Positions 17,934 through 27,005 are shown, counted from the stretch's first letter. The stretch: DNA of 64,000 nucleotides from Treponema sp. OMZ 790 (GCF_024181285.1 NZ_CP051201.1:3029698-3093697), one strand, 5' to 3'. Notes: generated by a model not told the origin, from the sequence alone. Numbers and translations are program-made.

Positions 17934-17981
17934 TATATCGGTGCACTGGTATATCAGTGAATAATTACCGATATATCGGTG
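17928..17981. repeat. Three 16-bp palindromes, operator-like array
   Basis: Units at 17928-17943 (CACTGATATATCGGTG), 17944-17959 (CACTGGTATATCAGTG) and 17966-17981 (TACCGATATATCGGTG). Each is close to a perfect palindrome with consensus CAC(T/C)GRTATATCRGTG. The first two abut and the third follows after 6 bp. The array begins over the NUDIX stop codon and ends about 150 bp before dps. It could bind a dimeric regulator or fold as an RNA hairpin that ends NUDIX transcription. Confidence 0.7.
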
Positions 17982-18076
17982 TAAATTCAGCCTAAAATAG
18001 TTTTTTTTATTAAAATTCTAAAATTTTCGATAAAAACTCTCTTATTTTCGACTAAAAAAGCCTTTTTCTTTTGATT

Positions 18077-18093
18077 TTTATGCTTAGCATAAA
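18077..18093. promoter_or_regulatory. 17-bp hyphenated palindrome upstream of dps
   Basis: TTTATGCT-T-AGCATAAA, perfect 8-bp arms around one base, 39 bp before the dps start codon and therefore in the promoter zone. It is a plausible regulator site; I could not assign a regulator or a convincing -35/-10 pair. Confidence 0.45.
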
Positions 18094-18131
18094 TTTTGCT
18101 TGTATATACATGTACACATATGGAGGTGTTT

Positions 18132-18569
18132 ATGAACAATATAACTAAAAGATTATCAGTGCATACAGCCGACTTTGCAGTCCTTTATGTAAAATTACAT
18201 AATTATCACTGGCATGTTGAGGGTATAGATTTTAAACCTGTACACGAAATGATAGAGTCATATTACGATAGTATGAGTGACTTTTACGATGCCGTTGCTG
18301 AAAGAATGCTGCAGTTAAACGAAAAAGCTCCTTCTTCTATGGCTGAATATTTGGCTGTAACAGGCATAAAGGAAGAAACCAAGAAATCCTTTAAAAGCGT
18401 AGAAGCTCTTAAAAATATCTTGGGCGATTTTGAGTATCTTTCAAAAGAAATAAAGGTAACTCAAGTTGAAGCTGCAGCCGGCAATGATGTTGCTACCGAC
18501 GGAATCCTCAGCGGGATTATCGAATACTTTGATAAAGAAATCTGGATGTTAAAATCCGCTTTAAAATAA
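18132..18569 (+). CDS. dps: Dps-family ferritin-like DNA-protection protein
   Basis: 145 aa, one four-helix ferritin-like domain. The Dps ferroxidase signature is spread over [12 protein letters not shown] (His26 and nearby) and the following helix with [19 protein letters not shown]. These proteins form dodecamers that oxidise Fe2+ with H2O2 and store it, protecting DNA. The start at 18132 has an ideal GGAGG 5 nt upstream; an in-frame ATG at 18096 lacks one. There is no lysine-rich N-terminal tail of the E. coli kind, so DNA binding is uncertain. It is 16 bp upstream of the peroxiredoxin gene, a natural two-gene peroxide-defence operon. Confidence 0.93.
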   Translation: MNNITKRLSVHTADFAVLYVKLHNYHWHVEGIDFKPVHEMIESYYDSMSDFYDAVAERMLQLNEKAPSSMAEYLAVTGIKEETKKSFKSVEALKNILGDFEYLSKEIKVTQVEAAAGNDVATDGILSGIIEYFDKEIWMLKSALK

Positions 18570-18585
18570 TTTTAAGGAGAGAATT

Positions 18586-19233
18586 ATGGAACAAATGGCA
18601 ATGAATATGCCCCTTTTGGGGGATGATTTCCCTCAATTAACGGTTTCGACAACACATGGAGCTATGAAGCTTCCTTGTGATCTTAAAGGCAGCTGGTTTG
18701 TACTTTTTAGTCATCCGGCTGATTTTACTCCCGTATGTACTACGGAATTTGTGGCTTTTCAAAAGCTTATGCCCGAATTTGAAAAAATGGGTGTAAAATT
18801 AATTGGTCTTTCAGTCGACCAAATGCAGAGTCACTTAAAATGGATTGAGTGGATTAAGGAGAAACTCGGAGTTGAAATTACCTTCCCCGTAATTGCTGCA
18901 AACGACAGTATTGCAAACCAAATCGGGCTCTTACACCCCGGAAAAGGCACAAACACGGTTCGCGCCGTATTTGTAGTTGACCCTAACGGAAAAGTCAGAC
19001 TTGTTCTTTACTATCCGCAGGAAATCGGCCGGAACATGGAAGAAATCGTCAGAGCCGTTAAAGCTCTTCAAGTTTCAGACAAGAATAAGGTTGCCTTACC
19101 TGCCGACTGGCCCAACAACGGCCTTATTAAAGATAAGGTAATCATTCCTCCGCCTCCAACAGAAGCGGAAGCTAAAAAGCGCTTAAAGGAATATGAGGGG
19201 TACGACTTCTGGTTCTGCCACAAATCTTTATAA
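18586..19233 (+). CDS. Peroxiredoxin, Prx6/archaeal PrxA type
   Basis: 215-aa thiol peroxidase that reduces H2O2 and alkyl hydroperoxides. The peroxidatic cysteine is Cys51 in [12 protein letters not shown]. Length and C-terminal extension match the Prx6-like branch. Archaeal relatives carry two C-terminal cysteines; here only Cys211 (DFWFCHKSL) is kept, while a Tyr/Asp pair occupies the place of the first, and an extra Cys31 is present. Resolving chemistry may therefore be one-Cys or may use Cys211. The reductant is not encoded nearby. AAGGAG precedes the ATG. Likely co-transcribed with dps and followed by a strong terminator. Confidence 0.94.
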   Translation: MEQMAMNMPLLGDDFPQLTVSTTHGAMKLPCDLKGSWFVLFSHPADFTPVCTTEFVAFQKLMPEFEKMGVKLIGLSVDQMQSHLKWIEWIKEKLGVEITFPVIAANDSIANQIGLLHPGKGTNTVRAVFVVDPNGKVRLVLYYPQEIGRNMEEIVRAVKALQVSDKNKVALPADWPNNGLIKDKVIIPPPPTEAEAKKRLKEYEGYDFWFCHKSL

Positions 19234-19251
19234 TCTTTAAATAAGCAAAAC

Positions 19252-19290
19252 AAAAGCCCTGAATTGAAATGTTTCAACTCAGGGCTTTTT
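19252..19290. terminator. Bidirectional terminator between the peroxiredoxin gene and folD
   Basis: AAAAGCCCTGA (19252-19262) pairs with TCAGGGCTTTT (19279-19289), with TTGAAA/TTTCAA extending the stem inward. An A-rich left side and T-rich right side allow use by both convergent genes. Confidence 0.9.
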
Positions 19291-19325
19291 CTATTCTAAA
19301 GTCCTACTTAGATTTTATAGAAGGT

Positions 19326-20207
19326 TTATTCCAAACCATTTTGACGCTTTGCTGCAATAAGAGTGTTCGCTACGAGCATGGCAATGGTCATAGGACCGAC
19401 TCCCTTAGGTACGGGTGTTATTGCAGAAGCAACTTCGCAAGCGGGCTCAAAATCGACATCGCCTACAAGCCTAAAGCCGCTCTTCTTTGTGCTGTCATCA
19501 ATTCGGTTTACACCGACATCTATAACGACTGCTCCTTTTTTAATCATATCGGCTTTGATAAATTGAGGTTTTCCCATCGCTGCAACCAAAATGTCGGCCT
19601 CTCTTGTAACCTCAGGTAGATTCTTCGTTCCGCTGTGGCAAACGGTTACCGTGGCATTTACATCCTTATTCATCATTAATACAGAAAGAGGTTTTCCGAC
19701 TATATTGGAGCGGCCTACGATAACAACCTTTGCTCCCTTAGTTTCAACTCCGGTTCTTTTTAAAAGATGGATTACACCATGGGGTGTACAGGGAATAAAG
19801 GTGTCGTGTCCTAAAAGAAGCTTGCCTACATTTACGGGATGGAAACCGTCTACATCTTTTTCGGGGCTTATAGTTTCAATTACCGTATCGGGATCTATTT
19901 GCTTAGGTAAGGGTAATTGAACTAAAATGCCGTTTACCAATTTATCGGCATTTAATTCTTTTATAAGTTTTAGTAATTCATCCTGCGTTGTCGTTTCGGG
20001 AAGCCTGAATGTTCTGTCGTTCATTCCTACCTCGTGAAGAGCGTTTGTTTTTCCCTTTACATAGGATTGAGATGCAGGATCGTTTCCTACCAAAATAACG
20101 GCTAGGGTCGGTTGAACTCCTTTTGCCTTTATTTTCTCGACATCTTTTGCAATCTCTGCCCTTAAGTCTGCTGCTATCTGCGCACCGTCAATAATTTTTG
20201 CACTCAT
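19326..20207 (-). CDS. folD: Methylenetetrahydrofolate dehydrogenase/cyclohydrolase
   Basis: 293-aa bifunctional cytosolic enzyme that interconverts 5,10-methylene-THF, methenyl-THF and 10-formyl-THF using NADP+. Motifs: [13 protein letters not shown] (catalytic Tyr/Lys), [10 protein letters not shown] (family signature), [49 protein letters not shown] (dinucleotide binding) and [16 protein letters not shown]. The start at 20207 has GGAGG 7 nt upstream; a longer reading from 20237 has none. Together with fhs at 25.2-26.8 kb it supplies C1-folate interconversion. Confidence 0.97.
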   Translation of the reverse strand: MSAKIIDGAQIAADLRAEIAKDVEKIKAKGVQPTLAVILVGNDPASQSYVKGKTNALHEVGMNDRTFRLPETTTQDELLKLIKELNADKLVNGILVQLPLPKQIDPDTVIETISPEKDVDGFHPVNVGKLLLGHDTFIPCTPHGVIHLLKRTGVETKGAKVVIVGRSNIVGKPLSVLMMNKDVNATVTVCHSGTKNLPEVTREADILVAAMGKPQFIKADMIKKGAVVIDVGVNRIDDSTKKSGFRLVGDVDFEPACEVASAITPVPKGVGPMTIAMLVANTLIAAKRQNGLE

Positions 20208-20313
20208 CTTTTTTCCTCCATCAAAATAATTGTACAAGTAACTATTATTCTCCTTGTTTGTTCTAACCTCGTGGCGGTCTAAAACAAGAAACTTTATGTT
20301 ATCTTATAGATAC

Positions 20314-20327
20314 TATGTTATAACATA
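20314..20327. promoter_or_regulatory. 14-bp perfect palindrome between folD and the barrel-protein gene
   Basis: TATGTTATAACATA, perfectly self-complementary, in the 205-bp divergent intergenic region. It is about 110 bp from the folD start and 30 bp upstream of the -35 box of the rightward promoter. Candidate operator; no regulator assigned. Confidence 0.4.
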
Positions 20328-20353
20328 ATCTGCTTTTGTGCAAGACTTACATA

Positions 20354-20383
20354 TAGACATTCTTGTAAAAAATACGATATACT
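20354..20383 (+). promoter_or_regulatory. Promoter for the outer-membrane barrel candidate
   Basis: TAGACA (20354-20359), an 18-bp spacer and TATACT (20378-20383). The predicted start near 20390 leaves about 23 nt before the GTG at 20413. Confidence 0.6.
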
Positions 20384-20412
20384 ATTTTTATCAAGTTAGA
20401 GGTGAATTAAAA

Positions 20413-21030
20413 GTGAAGAAATTTGTTTTCTGCGTTCTTATTATCAGCATCTTTTTTATCCCGATTTTTGCGCAAGAAGAAGGAGAAGAACCTTCAACTA
20501 ACAGGATCGACGGTACTGCGGTATTCCGCCCTGTGAGACAAGGCGATAAATTTATAAAAGCGGGGTTAACCTTGGGGATACCTCTTTTTAATACTTCCCC
20601 GTCAAAATTTGCAATTAAGCCCAATATTTGGCCCGGGGGAACCTTAAATGTTGCTTTCGGGTATTATGTTCTTGACGGATTTTCATTAGGAGCAACTCTC
20701 AGTTTTCAGTTTTATCCGACACTGGCAAAAAATCTTTATTTTGCTGTTCCGATTACATTTGATATGGCCTATACTTTTGCTGCGGGAAAATGGCGATTTC
20801 CCCTCGGAGGCGGTATAGGAGGAGCTGTTCAATCTTATACGGGAAACGGCGGGCGATATTTTGGAATGATTTTTAGATTTGATGCCGGAACTTATTATCA
20901 ATATTCTCCTGAATGGTCTTTCGGGGGAGATGTATCGTGGAATGTTGTGCCTCAATGGTATGAAAACAAAAAAGATAACCGAACCGGAAACTTTTTGGGT
21001 ATCAATTTTGCCGTCAGATATCATTTTTAG
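20413..21030 (+). CDS. Predicted outer-membrane beta-barrel protein
   Basis: 205 aa with a signal peptide (VKKFVFCVLIISIFFIPIFA, cleavage before QEEGEE). The mature protein is rich in alternating strands typical of a small beta-barrel: LNVAFGYYVLDGFSLGATLS, YFAVPITFDMAYTFAAG, GMIFRFDAGTYYQYSPEWSF. It ends with NFAVRYHF, the terminal aromatic residue used for outer-membrane insertion. The size fits an eight-stranded OmpW/OmpA-like barrel. I chose GTG 20413, which places the signal peptide at the N-terminus with AGAGGTGA upstream; the longer frame from 20338 would put 25 extra residues before it. It is 22 bp upstream of the lipoprotein gene. Confidence 0.7.
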   Translation: MKKFVFCVLIISIFFIPIFAQEEGEEPSTNRIDGTAVFRPVRQGDKFIKAGLTLGIPLFNTSPSKFAIKPNIWPGGTLNVAFGYYVLDGFSLGATLSFQFYPTLAKNLYFAVPITFDMAYTFAAGKWRFPLGGGIGGAVQSYTGNGGRYFGMIFRFDAGTYYQYSPEWSFGGDVSWNVVPQWYENKKDNRTGNFLGINFAVRYHF

Positions 21031-21052
21031 TTAATTTTATGGAGAATTTATA

Positions 21053-22078
21053 ATGAAAGTTAAAAGATATATTTTTATTTTAATATCCCTTGTTTTTGCA
21101 CTTATTGTTTCTTGTAATCAATGGCCTATATTTGCGGCTATCGAACAGGAAATACGTTTAAAAAATTTTTCGGTTGAAGGGGATGTTTCAAGCTTGATTG
21201 AAGATGGTTCAAACGTATATGCTGCAAATCTGGCCGGTGTTTATTCAAAATCAAAAAGTTCCAACGGCCCTTGGTCAAAGATTTTAAGTTATGCAGGCAC
21301 TCAAAATCTTGCATATGACGGCACTAATGTTTTTGTCTCTTCTGCCGAGGGGCCGGTAAAATATAGCGGAAATTGGGGAGCTGTTCCTAATTCAGATAAT
21401 ATCCATCTTATTGCCGGTAATAAGATCGTGTTTGGATATAATGCGAGCGAAAAAAAAGTGTATAAGATAGGAACCGGAGGTGTTTCTAATCCTATAGATG
21501 TTGGTGTGGTTGAATCCTTATCTGCCGCAGGAAACTATTTTTTGGTAAAGTCTAAAGATTCCGCAAAGTTATATAAAGATGGAACTCCTGCCGCTGAGGT
21601 AGCCGGTTTACCCTCCGGAGCAATAGCTGTTTGTCCGGCAGACTCTACAGATCATGATAAAATTTTTGTGCTTGCAGGATCGACAATCCATTATTATAAT
21701 GGTAGTGCTTGGGCTTCTTCAAAATCAATAAAAGAAAAAAGCCCTATAAGTATTTCTTATTTTAAAGAAAGAGAAACCATATTGTTAGGATGTACTCAAG
21801 GATATACCGAGGTAAAGGTAAATACTACACCATCAATAGATCTTTCAAATGAAAATACAAAACAGCTTGACCCCGGTGATGAAGGTTCTACAACGCCCCC
21901 CGGCTCCTATTCTCAATATCAAACTACTCTTGGAAGCTATAATACAAATCCTATGTTGGGTGTTTCCAGAGGCGGTAGCGGTTATGCCGTTTTCATGGGA
22001 ATCCATTCCGGTGTAATTACCAGAAATAAAGGGCTTTGGGGTTTTTACAGCGATAAACCCGAATGGAACCGTGAGTAA
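21053..22078 (+). CDS. Lipoprotein, possible beta-propeller
   Basis: 341 aa. The signal peptide ends in a lipobox (ALIVSC, lipidated Cys about 21), so it is membrane-anchored by lipid. The rest has repeated short strand pairs such as NVYAANLAGVYSKSK, NVFVSSAEGPVKYSG, HLIAGNKIVFGYNASEKKVY and KIFVLAGSTIHYYNGSAW, which look like irregular propeller blades. No enzyme motif is recognised. A Shine-Dalgarno (GGAG) precedes the ATG. It probably forms an operon with the barrel candidate and with rarA, whose GTG start overlaps its last 8 nt. Confidence 0.65.
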   Translation: MKVKRYIFILISLVFALIVSCNQWPIFAAIEQEIRLKNFSVEGDVSSLIEDGSNVYAANLAGVYSKSKSSNGPWSKILSYAGTQNLAYDGTNVFVSSAEGPVKYSGNWGAVPNSDNIHLIAGNKIVFGYNASEKKVYKIGTGGVSNPIDVGVVESLSAAGNYFLVKSKDSAKLYKDGTPAAEVAGLPSGAIAVCPADSTDHDKIFVLAGSTIHYYNGSAWASSKSIKEKSPISISYFKERETILLGCTQGYTEVKVNTTPSIDLSNENTKQLDPGDEGSTTPPGSYSQYQTTLGSYNTNPMLGVSRGGSGYAVFMGIHSGVITRNKGLWGFYSDKPEWNRE

Positions 22079-23396
22079 GGACCTTTTTGAAGCTGAGTCT
22101 TCAAGTTCTAAACAAAATGAACCTCTTGCCTCCCGTATGAGGCCTGTCAATTTGGATGAATACATCGGGCAAGAGCATATTATCGGGGAAGGCTGTCTTT
22201 TACGAAGAGCAATCCAAGCCGACAGACTCTCATCAATCATCTTTTTCGGCCCTCCCGGAACGGGAAAAACGACTCTTGCAAAGGTTATCGCAAATACCAC
22301 AAAAAGCAATTTCTTAAGTTTAAATGCAGTTTTAGCCGGGGTGCAGCAGATAAGGGATGCAGTCTCTAATGCCGAAGAAAACAAAAAGCTCTACAACCGT
22401 AAGACCATCCTTTTTGTGGATGAAGTTCACCGCTGGAATAAATCCCAACAGGATGCCCTCCTGCCTTGGGTAGAAAATGGTACGATAATCTTGATAGGAG
22501 CTACAACCGAAAATCCTTATTTTGAAGTGAACAAGGCCCTTGTAAGCCGCAGCAGGATTTTTGAATTGAAGGCTTTAACTGAGGATGATTTAAAAAAAGC
22601 CGTCCATTTTGCTCTTACAAATAAAGAGAGAGGTTACGGCAAGTGGAAGGTAGAATTTGAAGACGGAGCCTTGGAGCATCTCATTGATACGGCTTCGGGA
22701 GATGCGAGGAGCCTTTTAAATGCCCTTGAGCTTGCTGTAGAAACGGGTGTAGAACAATGGCCTCCAAATGATGGGGAGCGAATTATAATAAGTCTAAAAG
22801 CTGCCGAAGAAAGTATCCAGAAGAAGGTCGTTTTATATGATAGGGATGGAGACTATCATTATGATGTTATAAGTGCATTTATAAAGTCTATCAGGGGGAG
22901 TGATCCCGATGCCTCCGTTTACTGGCTTGCCCGTATGATAGCGGCAGGAGAAGATCCTCGTTTTATTTTTAGACGGATGTTGATTTCCGCCTGCGAGGAT
23001 GTAGGGCTCGCTTCTCCCGGAGCTGTCAGTGTGGTTGCAGGTGCTGCGGAAGCCTTTGACAGGGTCGGCTTGCCTGAAGGAAGGTATCATCTTGTCCATG
23101 CGGCCCTCTATTTGGCAACCTGTCCCAAATCGAATAGTGCCGAAGCTTTATTTAAAGCCCTTGATTTTGTTCAAAAAGAGAATAAAGAGGTTCCCAATCA
23201 CTTAAAAGATGCAAGCCGTGACGGAGCTGCTTTAGGCCATGGCGAGGGTTATTTATATCCGCACAATTTTGAAGGGCACTGGGTCAAACAGCAATATCTT
23301 CCTGACGGACTTGAAGGTACTCACTTTTATGAACCAAGCGATCAGGGCTATGAAGGAAAGATAAGATCCGAAATTTTAAAAAAGCGGCAAAGCTAA
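22071..23396 (+). CDS. rarA: Replication-associated recombination protein A (RarA/MgsA AAA+ ATPase)
   Basis: 441 aa, clamp-loader-like AAA+ protein acting at stalled replication forks. Motifs: SRMRPVNLDEYIGQEHIIG, FFGPPGTGKTTLAKVIA (Walker A), TILFVDEVHRWNKSQQDALL (Walker B and sensor), GATTENPYFEVN, SGDARSLLNALE (sensor 2) and SIRGSDPDASVYWLARM followed by GEDPRFIFRRML, all characteristic of RarA. The start is GTG 22071, overlapping the lipoprotein stop by 8 nt; the N-terminal extension before SRMRP is of family-typical length. The Shine-Dalgarno is weak, which fits translational coupling. Confidence 0.96.
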   Translation: MSKDLFEAESSSSKQNEPLASRMRPVNLDEYIGQEHIIGEGCLLRRAIQADRLSSIIFFGPPGTGKTTLAKVIANTTKSNFLSLNAVLAGVQQIRDAVSNAEENKKLYNRKTILFVDEVHRWNKSQQDALLPWVENGTIILIGATTENPYFEVNKALVSRSRIFELKALTEDDLKKAVHFALTNKERGYGKWKVEFEDGALEHLIDTASGDARSLLNALELAVETGVEQWPPNDGERIIISLKAAEESIQKKVVLYDRDGDYHYDVISAFIKSIRGSDPDASVYWLARMIAAGEDPRFIFRRMLISACEDVGLASPGAVSVVAGAAEAFDRVGLPEGRYHLVHAALYLATCPKSNSAEALFKALDFVQKENKEVPNHLKDASRDGAALGHGEGYLYPHNFEGHWVKQQYLPDGLEGTHFYEPSDQGYEGKIRSEILKKRQS

Positions 23397-23407
23397 AGAC
23401 TTGCCGC
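23378..23407 (-). terminator. Terminator for the M42 peptidase gene
   Basis: Read on the minus strand, GCGGCAA (23401-23407) pairs with TTGCCGC (23384-23390) across a 10-nt loop and is followed by six T. It lies within the 3' end of rarA. Confidence 0.7.
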
Positions 23408-23429
23408 CTTACAGATTTACCGTAAAATC

Positions 23430-24458
23430 CTACTCGCTCATTAAGTAAGCATACAGGAGATTTATTGTCTCTTTGTAAGAGTCTATATGAGTTCGTTCAT
23501 AGTGGTGTGTGGCGCTTACTCCGGGGCCGACACAGGCAAAGTTAATATCAAATCCCTGTAAAACATACATACTGGCATCCGAGCCGTATCTAAACATAAC
23601 ATCTGTTCTGTAGTTTATTTTATTTTGAATAGCAAGATTTTCAAGCCTGTGCCTAAAGCCGAAATCGTAGGGAGTGCGGGAATCCTTGGCGATGATAGTT
23701 ACTGCATGTTCATCCGAGTTTTGGCAGCCTCCGACGGTTCCGATGTCCAAGGCCAAGACTTCAAAACATTCTTTAGGAATGCCGTAAAAGCCGTGACCTA
23801 TTTCTTCATAATTGCTTATAAAAAAGTGGGTAGTGTAAGCCGGTTTTTCGCCCTTGTCCTTTAGAGCCTTACAGGCGGCAAAAAGCATACCTAGGCAGGC
23901 CTTGTCATCCAAATGGCGGGACTTTATATATCCGTCTTCAGTTTCCATTGTACGGGGTTCAAAGGCGACAAAATCTCCTATGTTTACACCTAGAGCTAAG
24001 GTTTCTTCTTTTGAGTGTGTTTCGGCATCCAAGCGGACTTCAAAGGTTTCTCCGTTTCTTTCTTCTTTTTCGATGGCTTCAAATATGTGGACTGAGGCTT
24101 TTTCCGGAAGACCTGTTCCCGTGATGACTTTTCCCGTTCTTGTGATGATGTAAAGGTTTTCTCCTTCAATGCTGTTAAAAGCTATGCCGCCTATTGGAGC
24201 CAGTTTTAAGCAGCCGTTGGGTTTTATTTGGCGTACCATAGCGCCGAGGGTGTCGGCATGAGCTGAAACAACTCTATGTTTAGACGTGTTTTTGCCTTCG
24301 ATTGTTCCATAAATGGCTCCCTTGTTTGTTTCGGTATATCTTATGCCTAGAGAATCAAATTCTTTTTTTATTCGGTCTATTACGTTTTTTGTATATCCTC
24401 CGGGGCTGTGTATTTGCAAAAGTTCTTTAGATAAATCTACTGCATATCTGATATCCAT
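23430..24458 (-). CDS. M42-family metallo-aminopeptidase
   Basis: 342-aa cytoplasmic dimetal aminopeptidase or endoglucanase-like M42 enzyme (FrvX/glutamyl-aminopeptidase group), which forms large tetrahedral complexes. Metal ligands and catalytic residues are visible in order: SAHADTLG (His, Asp), SRHLDDKACLG (bridging Asp), SNYEEIGHG (catalytic Glu and ligand Glu), ALDIGTVGG (Asp) and SATHHYERTH (His). Substrate specificity cannot be read from sequence. The start is preceded by AGGAGA at a somewhat long 10-nt spacing. The gene precedes its own terminator, convergent with rarA. Confidence 0.9.
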   Translation of the reverse strand: MDIRYAVDLSKELLQIHSPGGYTKNVIDRIKKEFDSLGIRYTETNKGAIYGTIEGKNTSKHRVVSAHADTLGAMVRQIKPNGCLKLAPIGGIAFNSIEGENLYIITRTGKVITGTGLPEKASVHIFEAIEKEERNGETFEVRLDAETHSKEETLALGVNIGDFVAFEPRTMETEDGYIKSRHLDDKACLGMLFAACKALKDKGEKPAYTTHFFISNYEEIGHGFYGIPKECFEVLALDIGTVGGCQNSDEHAVTIIAKDSRTPYDFGFRHRLENLAIQNKINYRTDVMFRYGSDASMYVLQGFDINFACVGPGVSATHHYERTHIDSYKETINLLYAYLMSE

Positions 24459-24513
24459 AAGATAAATTCTCCTGATTGTTTAAGTTTAACCGGTTTTGAT
24501 TTTTAAATAAAAA

Positions 24514-24541
24514 AAACTTCCTCCCGCAAGGGGGGAAGTTA
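24514..24541 (-). terminator. Terminator for the LysM lipoprotein gene
   Basis: On the minus strand, AACTTCCCCC (24531-24540) pairs with the GGGAGGAAGTT arm (24515-24525) and is followed by TTTTTT. It lies 12 bp after the lipoprotein stop codon. Confidence 0.85.
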
Positions 24542-24552
24542 TAAGTCAAAGA

Positions 24553-25044
24553 CTAAAACTCTTTAAGTCTTCGGCTCAAGGATTCAACAATTCCTGATTT
24601 GCCTTCATCCTCATAAATTTTGATACATTTTTCAAATTCCGGCCTTGCACGCATTTTTGAAGGGGAGTGCTGCATAAAAAGATCAAAATCGGGAATTAGA
24701 AGCTTTACTTTCGGTGTCAGCTTATCCGGATGTTTAACTACACCGGGATTTATAGACATAATGATGGGGAAGTAGTAAGCTTTTTGTCTTGTCTCGTAAA
24801 ATTTCAATGCAATTTCCGACAAGGTATCTCCTTGCATTATTATATATTCTTTTACGGGAACATCTCGCGGCTCTTCAGCAGCCGGTTTAGAGGCCATAGG
24901 CTCAGCCTTTACCTCTTCCATAGGTTCTTCTGCGGCCTTGGGTGCAGGTTTTTCTTGGGGCGGAGGTGTCGGAGGTGTTCCGCAGCTCGTAAATACAAAA
25001 GAAAAAACTGCCAATAAGGTCAAAATTTTCAAAACGTTTTTCAT
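24553..25044 (-). CDS. LysM-domain lipoprotein
   Basis: 163 aa. The signal peptide ends in a lipobox (FVFTSC, Cys about 21). A proline/alanine/glutamate-rich linker (residues 22-65) follows, then one LysM module at about 68-115 (EYIIMQGDTLSEIALKFYE, with KVKLLIPD at its end), which binds the glycan of peptidoglycan. The tail (MRARPEFEKCIKIYEDEGKS) is helical. It probably tethers or organises the cell wall. The start has AAGGAG 5 nt upstream. It lies downstream of fhs in the same direction but is separated from it by an AT-rich hairpin, and has its own terminator. Confidence 0.85.
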   Translation of the reverse strand: MKNVLKILTLLAVFSFVFTSCGTPPTPPPQEKPAPKAAEEPMEEVKAEPMASKPAAEEPRDVPVKEYIIMQGDTLSEIALKFYETRQKAYYFPIIMSINPGVVKHPDKLTPKVKLLIPDFDLFMQHSPSKMRARPEFEKCIKIYEDEGKSGIVESLSRRLKEF

Positions 25045-25119
25045 GTTTTACTCCTTAATAAATATTGGGCAATTTATAAACCTGCTTTTCAGAAAGTGTA
25101 TAAATCACTATTTAACAGT

Positions 25120-25157
25120 ATACGATATTATTTAATAAAAATCAAATAATATCGTAT
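25120..25157. other. AT-rich perfect hairpin between fhs and the LysM lipoprotein gene
   Basis: ATACGATATTATTT (25120-25133) and AAATAATATCGTAT (25144-25157) are perfect 14-bp arms around a 10-nt loop, starting 15 bp after the fhs stop codon. There is no T-tract on the fhs strand, so it may be an RNA-stability or processing structure, or an operator for the downstream gene. Confidence 0.6.
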
Positions 25158-25172
25158 ATTATTTGGTAAATT

Positions 25173-26837
25173 TTATGATAAACCTTCAATGTTTCCGTTT
25201 ACCAAGTCGATTCTGACAGCCTGAGGATCTTTCGGAAGTCCCGGCATTCTCATCATATCTCCCATGATGGCAACAATCATTTCAGAGCCTGAGTTGAGAA
25301 CTATATCCCTGACATTCATTTCAAAGCCTGTAGGAACACCGTAAAGTTTAGGATCCGACGAGAACGAGTATTGTGTTTTTGCAACACAAACAGGGAAGTC
25401 TGCCATTCCGGCTTCTTCAATCTTTTTAATCATCTTGTCGGCTGCCCCCGAATATGTAACATCTGAAGCACCATAGATTTCTTTACAGATTTTTCCTATC
25501 TTGGTTTTTATGCAGTCCTTATCGTTGTAAACAAATTTTAAGGGCTTTGACGGATTTGTTTCGATGGTTTTTACAACCAACTCGGCAAGCGCGACAGCTC
25601 CTGTTCCGCCTTCGACAAAGGCATTGTTTACGGCAAAGCCTACGCCTTGAGCTTCACAGTGTTTTTTGACGAGATCCAATTCGGAATCAATGTCGTATCC
25701 GTATCTGTTAAGAGCTACAACCACAGTTTGTCCGAATTTTTTCATGTTTTCAATGTGCTTATCAAGGTTGATTAAGCCTTTTTTGAGGGCTTCGGCATTG
25801 GGTTTGGAAATTTCTTTTTCGGGAACATCTCCGTGCATTTTTAAACCGCCCGTAGTGGCAGCAATTACGGTCAATTTGGGGTTTAAACCGGCTTTTCGGC
25901 ACTTGATGTCGAAGAATTTTTCGGCACCGAGGTCAGCAGCGAATCCTGCTTCGGTAATTACATATTCACCGTAGGTGAGGGCTGTCTTTGTTGCTATTAC
26001 GGAGTTACATCCGTGGGCTATGTTTGCAAAGGGGCCGCCATGGATAAAGGCCGGGGTATTTTCCGTTGTTTGTACAAGGTTGGGGTTGATTGCGTTCTTT
26101 AAAAGAACTACTATTGAACCTGCAATACCTAAGTCTTTTACCTTTACGGCATTGTTTTCGGTATCATAACCCAATATGATATTTTCGATTCTTCGGCGTA
26201 AATCTTCAATGTCTTTTGCAAGACAGAAAATAGCCATAATTTCGGAAGCCGGGGTAATATCGAAGCCGGATTCCATTACTACGCCGTTACCGTCTCCTAA
26301 TCCGGTAACAATTTGGCGCAAGTTTCTGTCGTTAACGTCCAAAACTCTTTTCCAAAGTACGGTTTTGATTGCTTTAGGTGTTCCCTGCATTCTGAAAATG
26401 TAGTTGTCGAAAAGGGCACTTATCATGTTATGTGCCGATGTTATTGCATGGAAATCTCCCGTAAAGTGGAGGTTAATGTCTTCCATAGGCAAGACTTGGG
26501 CATAGCCCCCTCCTGCTGCACCTCCCTTCATACCGAAACAGGGGCCTAAGGAAGGCTCCCTCAAGGCTGCAACCGCCTTTTTTCCGATTTTGTTTAAACC
26601 CAAAGCGAGACCGATCGATACGGTCGTCTTGCCGATTCCGGCCTTTGTAGGCGTGATGGCTGTAACCAGAATAAGATTATTCTTTTTTACTTTTGCCTCA
26701 TCTATAACGCTGTAGGGAACCTTGGCTATGTACTTTCCATAGGGAATAACATGATCCTCATGAATCCCTAAACCGTCTGCAATTTCAGCGATTTTGTTTA
26801 GCTTCGCTTCTCTAGCTATTTCTATATCTGTTTTCAT
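25173..26837 (-). CDS. fhs: Formate-tetrahydrofolate ligase
   Basis: 554-aa cytosolic enzyme that makes 10-formyl-THF from formate, THF and ATP. Motifs: [37 protein letters not shown] (nucleotide-binding loop), [36 protein letters not shown] and the C-terminal [15 protein letters not shown]. Length is normal for the family. I start at the ATG at 26837 because family members begin near MKTDIEIA; an upstream TTG at 26879 overlaps the promoter. No Shine-Dalgarno precedes the ATG and the predicted leader is very short. Divergent from glyS. Confidence 0.97.
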   Translation of the reverse strand: MKTDIEIAREAKLNKIAEIADGLGIHEDHVIPYGKYIAKVPYSVIDEAKVKKNNLILVTAITPTKAGIGKTTVSIGLALGLNKIGKKAVAALREPSLGPCFGMKGGAAGGGYAQVLPMEDINLHFTGDFHAITSAHNMISALFDNYIFRMQGTPKAIKTVLWKRVLDVNDRNLRQIVTGLGDGNGVVMESGFDITPASEIMAIFCLAKDIEDLRRRIENIILGYDTENNAVKVKDLGIAGSIVVLLKNAINPNLVQTTENTPAFIHGGPFANIAHGCNSVIATKTALTYGEYVITEAGFAADLGAEKFFDIKCRKAGLNPKLTVIAATTGGLKMHGDVPEKEISKPNAEALKKGLINLDKHIENMKKFGQTVVVALNRYGYDIDSELDLVKKHCEAQGVGFAVNNAFVEGGTGAVALAELVVKTIETNPSKPLKFVYNDKDCIKTKIGKICKEIYGASDVTYSGAADKMIKKIEEAGMADFPVCVAKTQYSFSSDPKLYGVPTGFEMNVRDIVLNSGSEMIVAIMGDMMRMPGLPKDPQAVRIDLVNGNIEGLS

Positions 26838-26850
26838 ACTAATATTATTG

Positions 26851-26879
26851 CATAAAAAAACTATATTTGCAACTGTCAA
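26851..26879 (-). promoter_or_regulatory. Promoter for fhs with very short leader
   Basis: Perfect TTGACA on the minus strand (26874-26879), a 17-bp spacer and a weak TTTATG at the -10 position (26851-26856). Transcription would begin about 6-8 nt before the ATG at 26837. The -10 is poor (3 of 6), so the exact start is uncertain. Confidence 0.45.
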
Positions 26880-26906
26880 ATTCTTTTTTTGTTAAACACG
26901 ACTTGT

Positions 26907-26928
26907 AGCCCGCAAGATTTAGCGGGCT
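26907..26928. other. Short GC hairpin between fhs and glyS
   Basis: AGCCCGC (26907-26913) and GCGGGCT (26922-26928) with an 8-nt loop, located between the two divergent promoters. There is no T-tract on either side. No T-box features are seen ahead of glyS. Confidence 0.5.
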
Positions 26929-26940
26929 GTAGTTTGGTAC

Positions 26941-26969
26941 TTGTATAAAGACGGAAAAAAGATTATAAT
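26941..26969 (+). promoter_or_regulatory. Promoter for glyS
   Basis: TTGTAT (26941-26946), a 17-bp spacer and a perfect TATAAT (26964-26969), giving a leader of about 30 nt that contains AAGGGAG just before the ATG at 27006. Confidence 0.8.
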
Positions 26970-27005
26970 CAGCAATTATTTATTGTAAGTTAAGGGAGAT
27001 AAGCT

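Noticed and set aside
26880..27005. T-box leader for glyS
   Set aside because: The leader after the promoter is only about 30 nt, too short, and has no T-box sequence.
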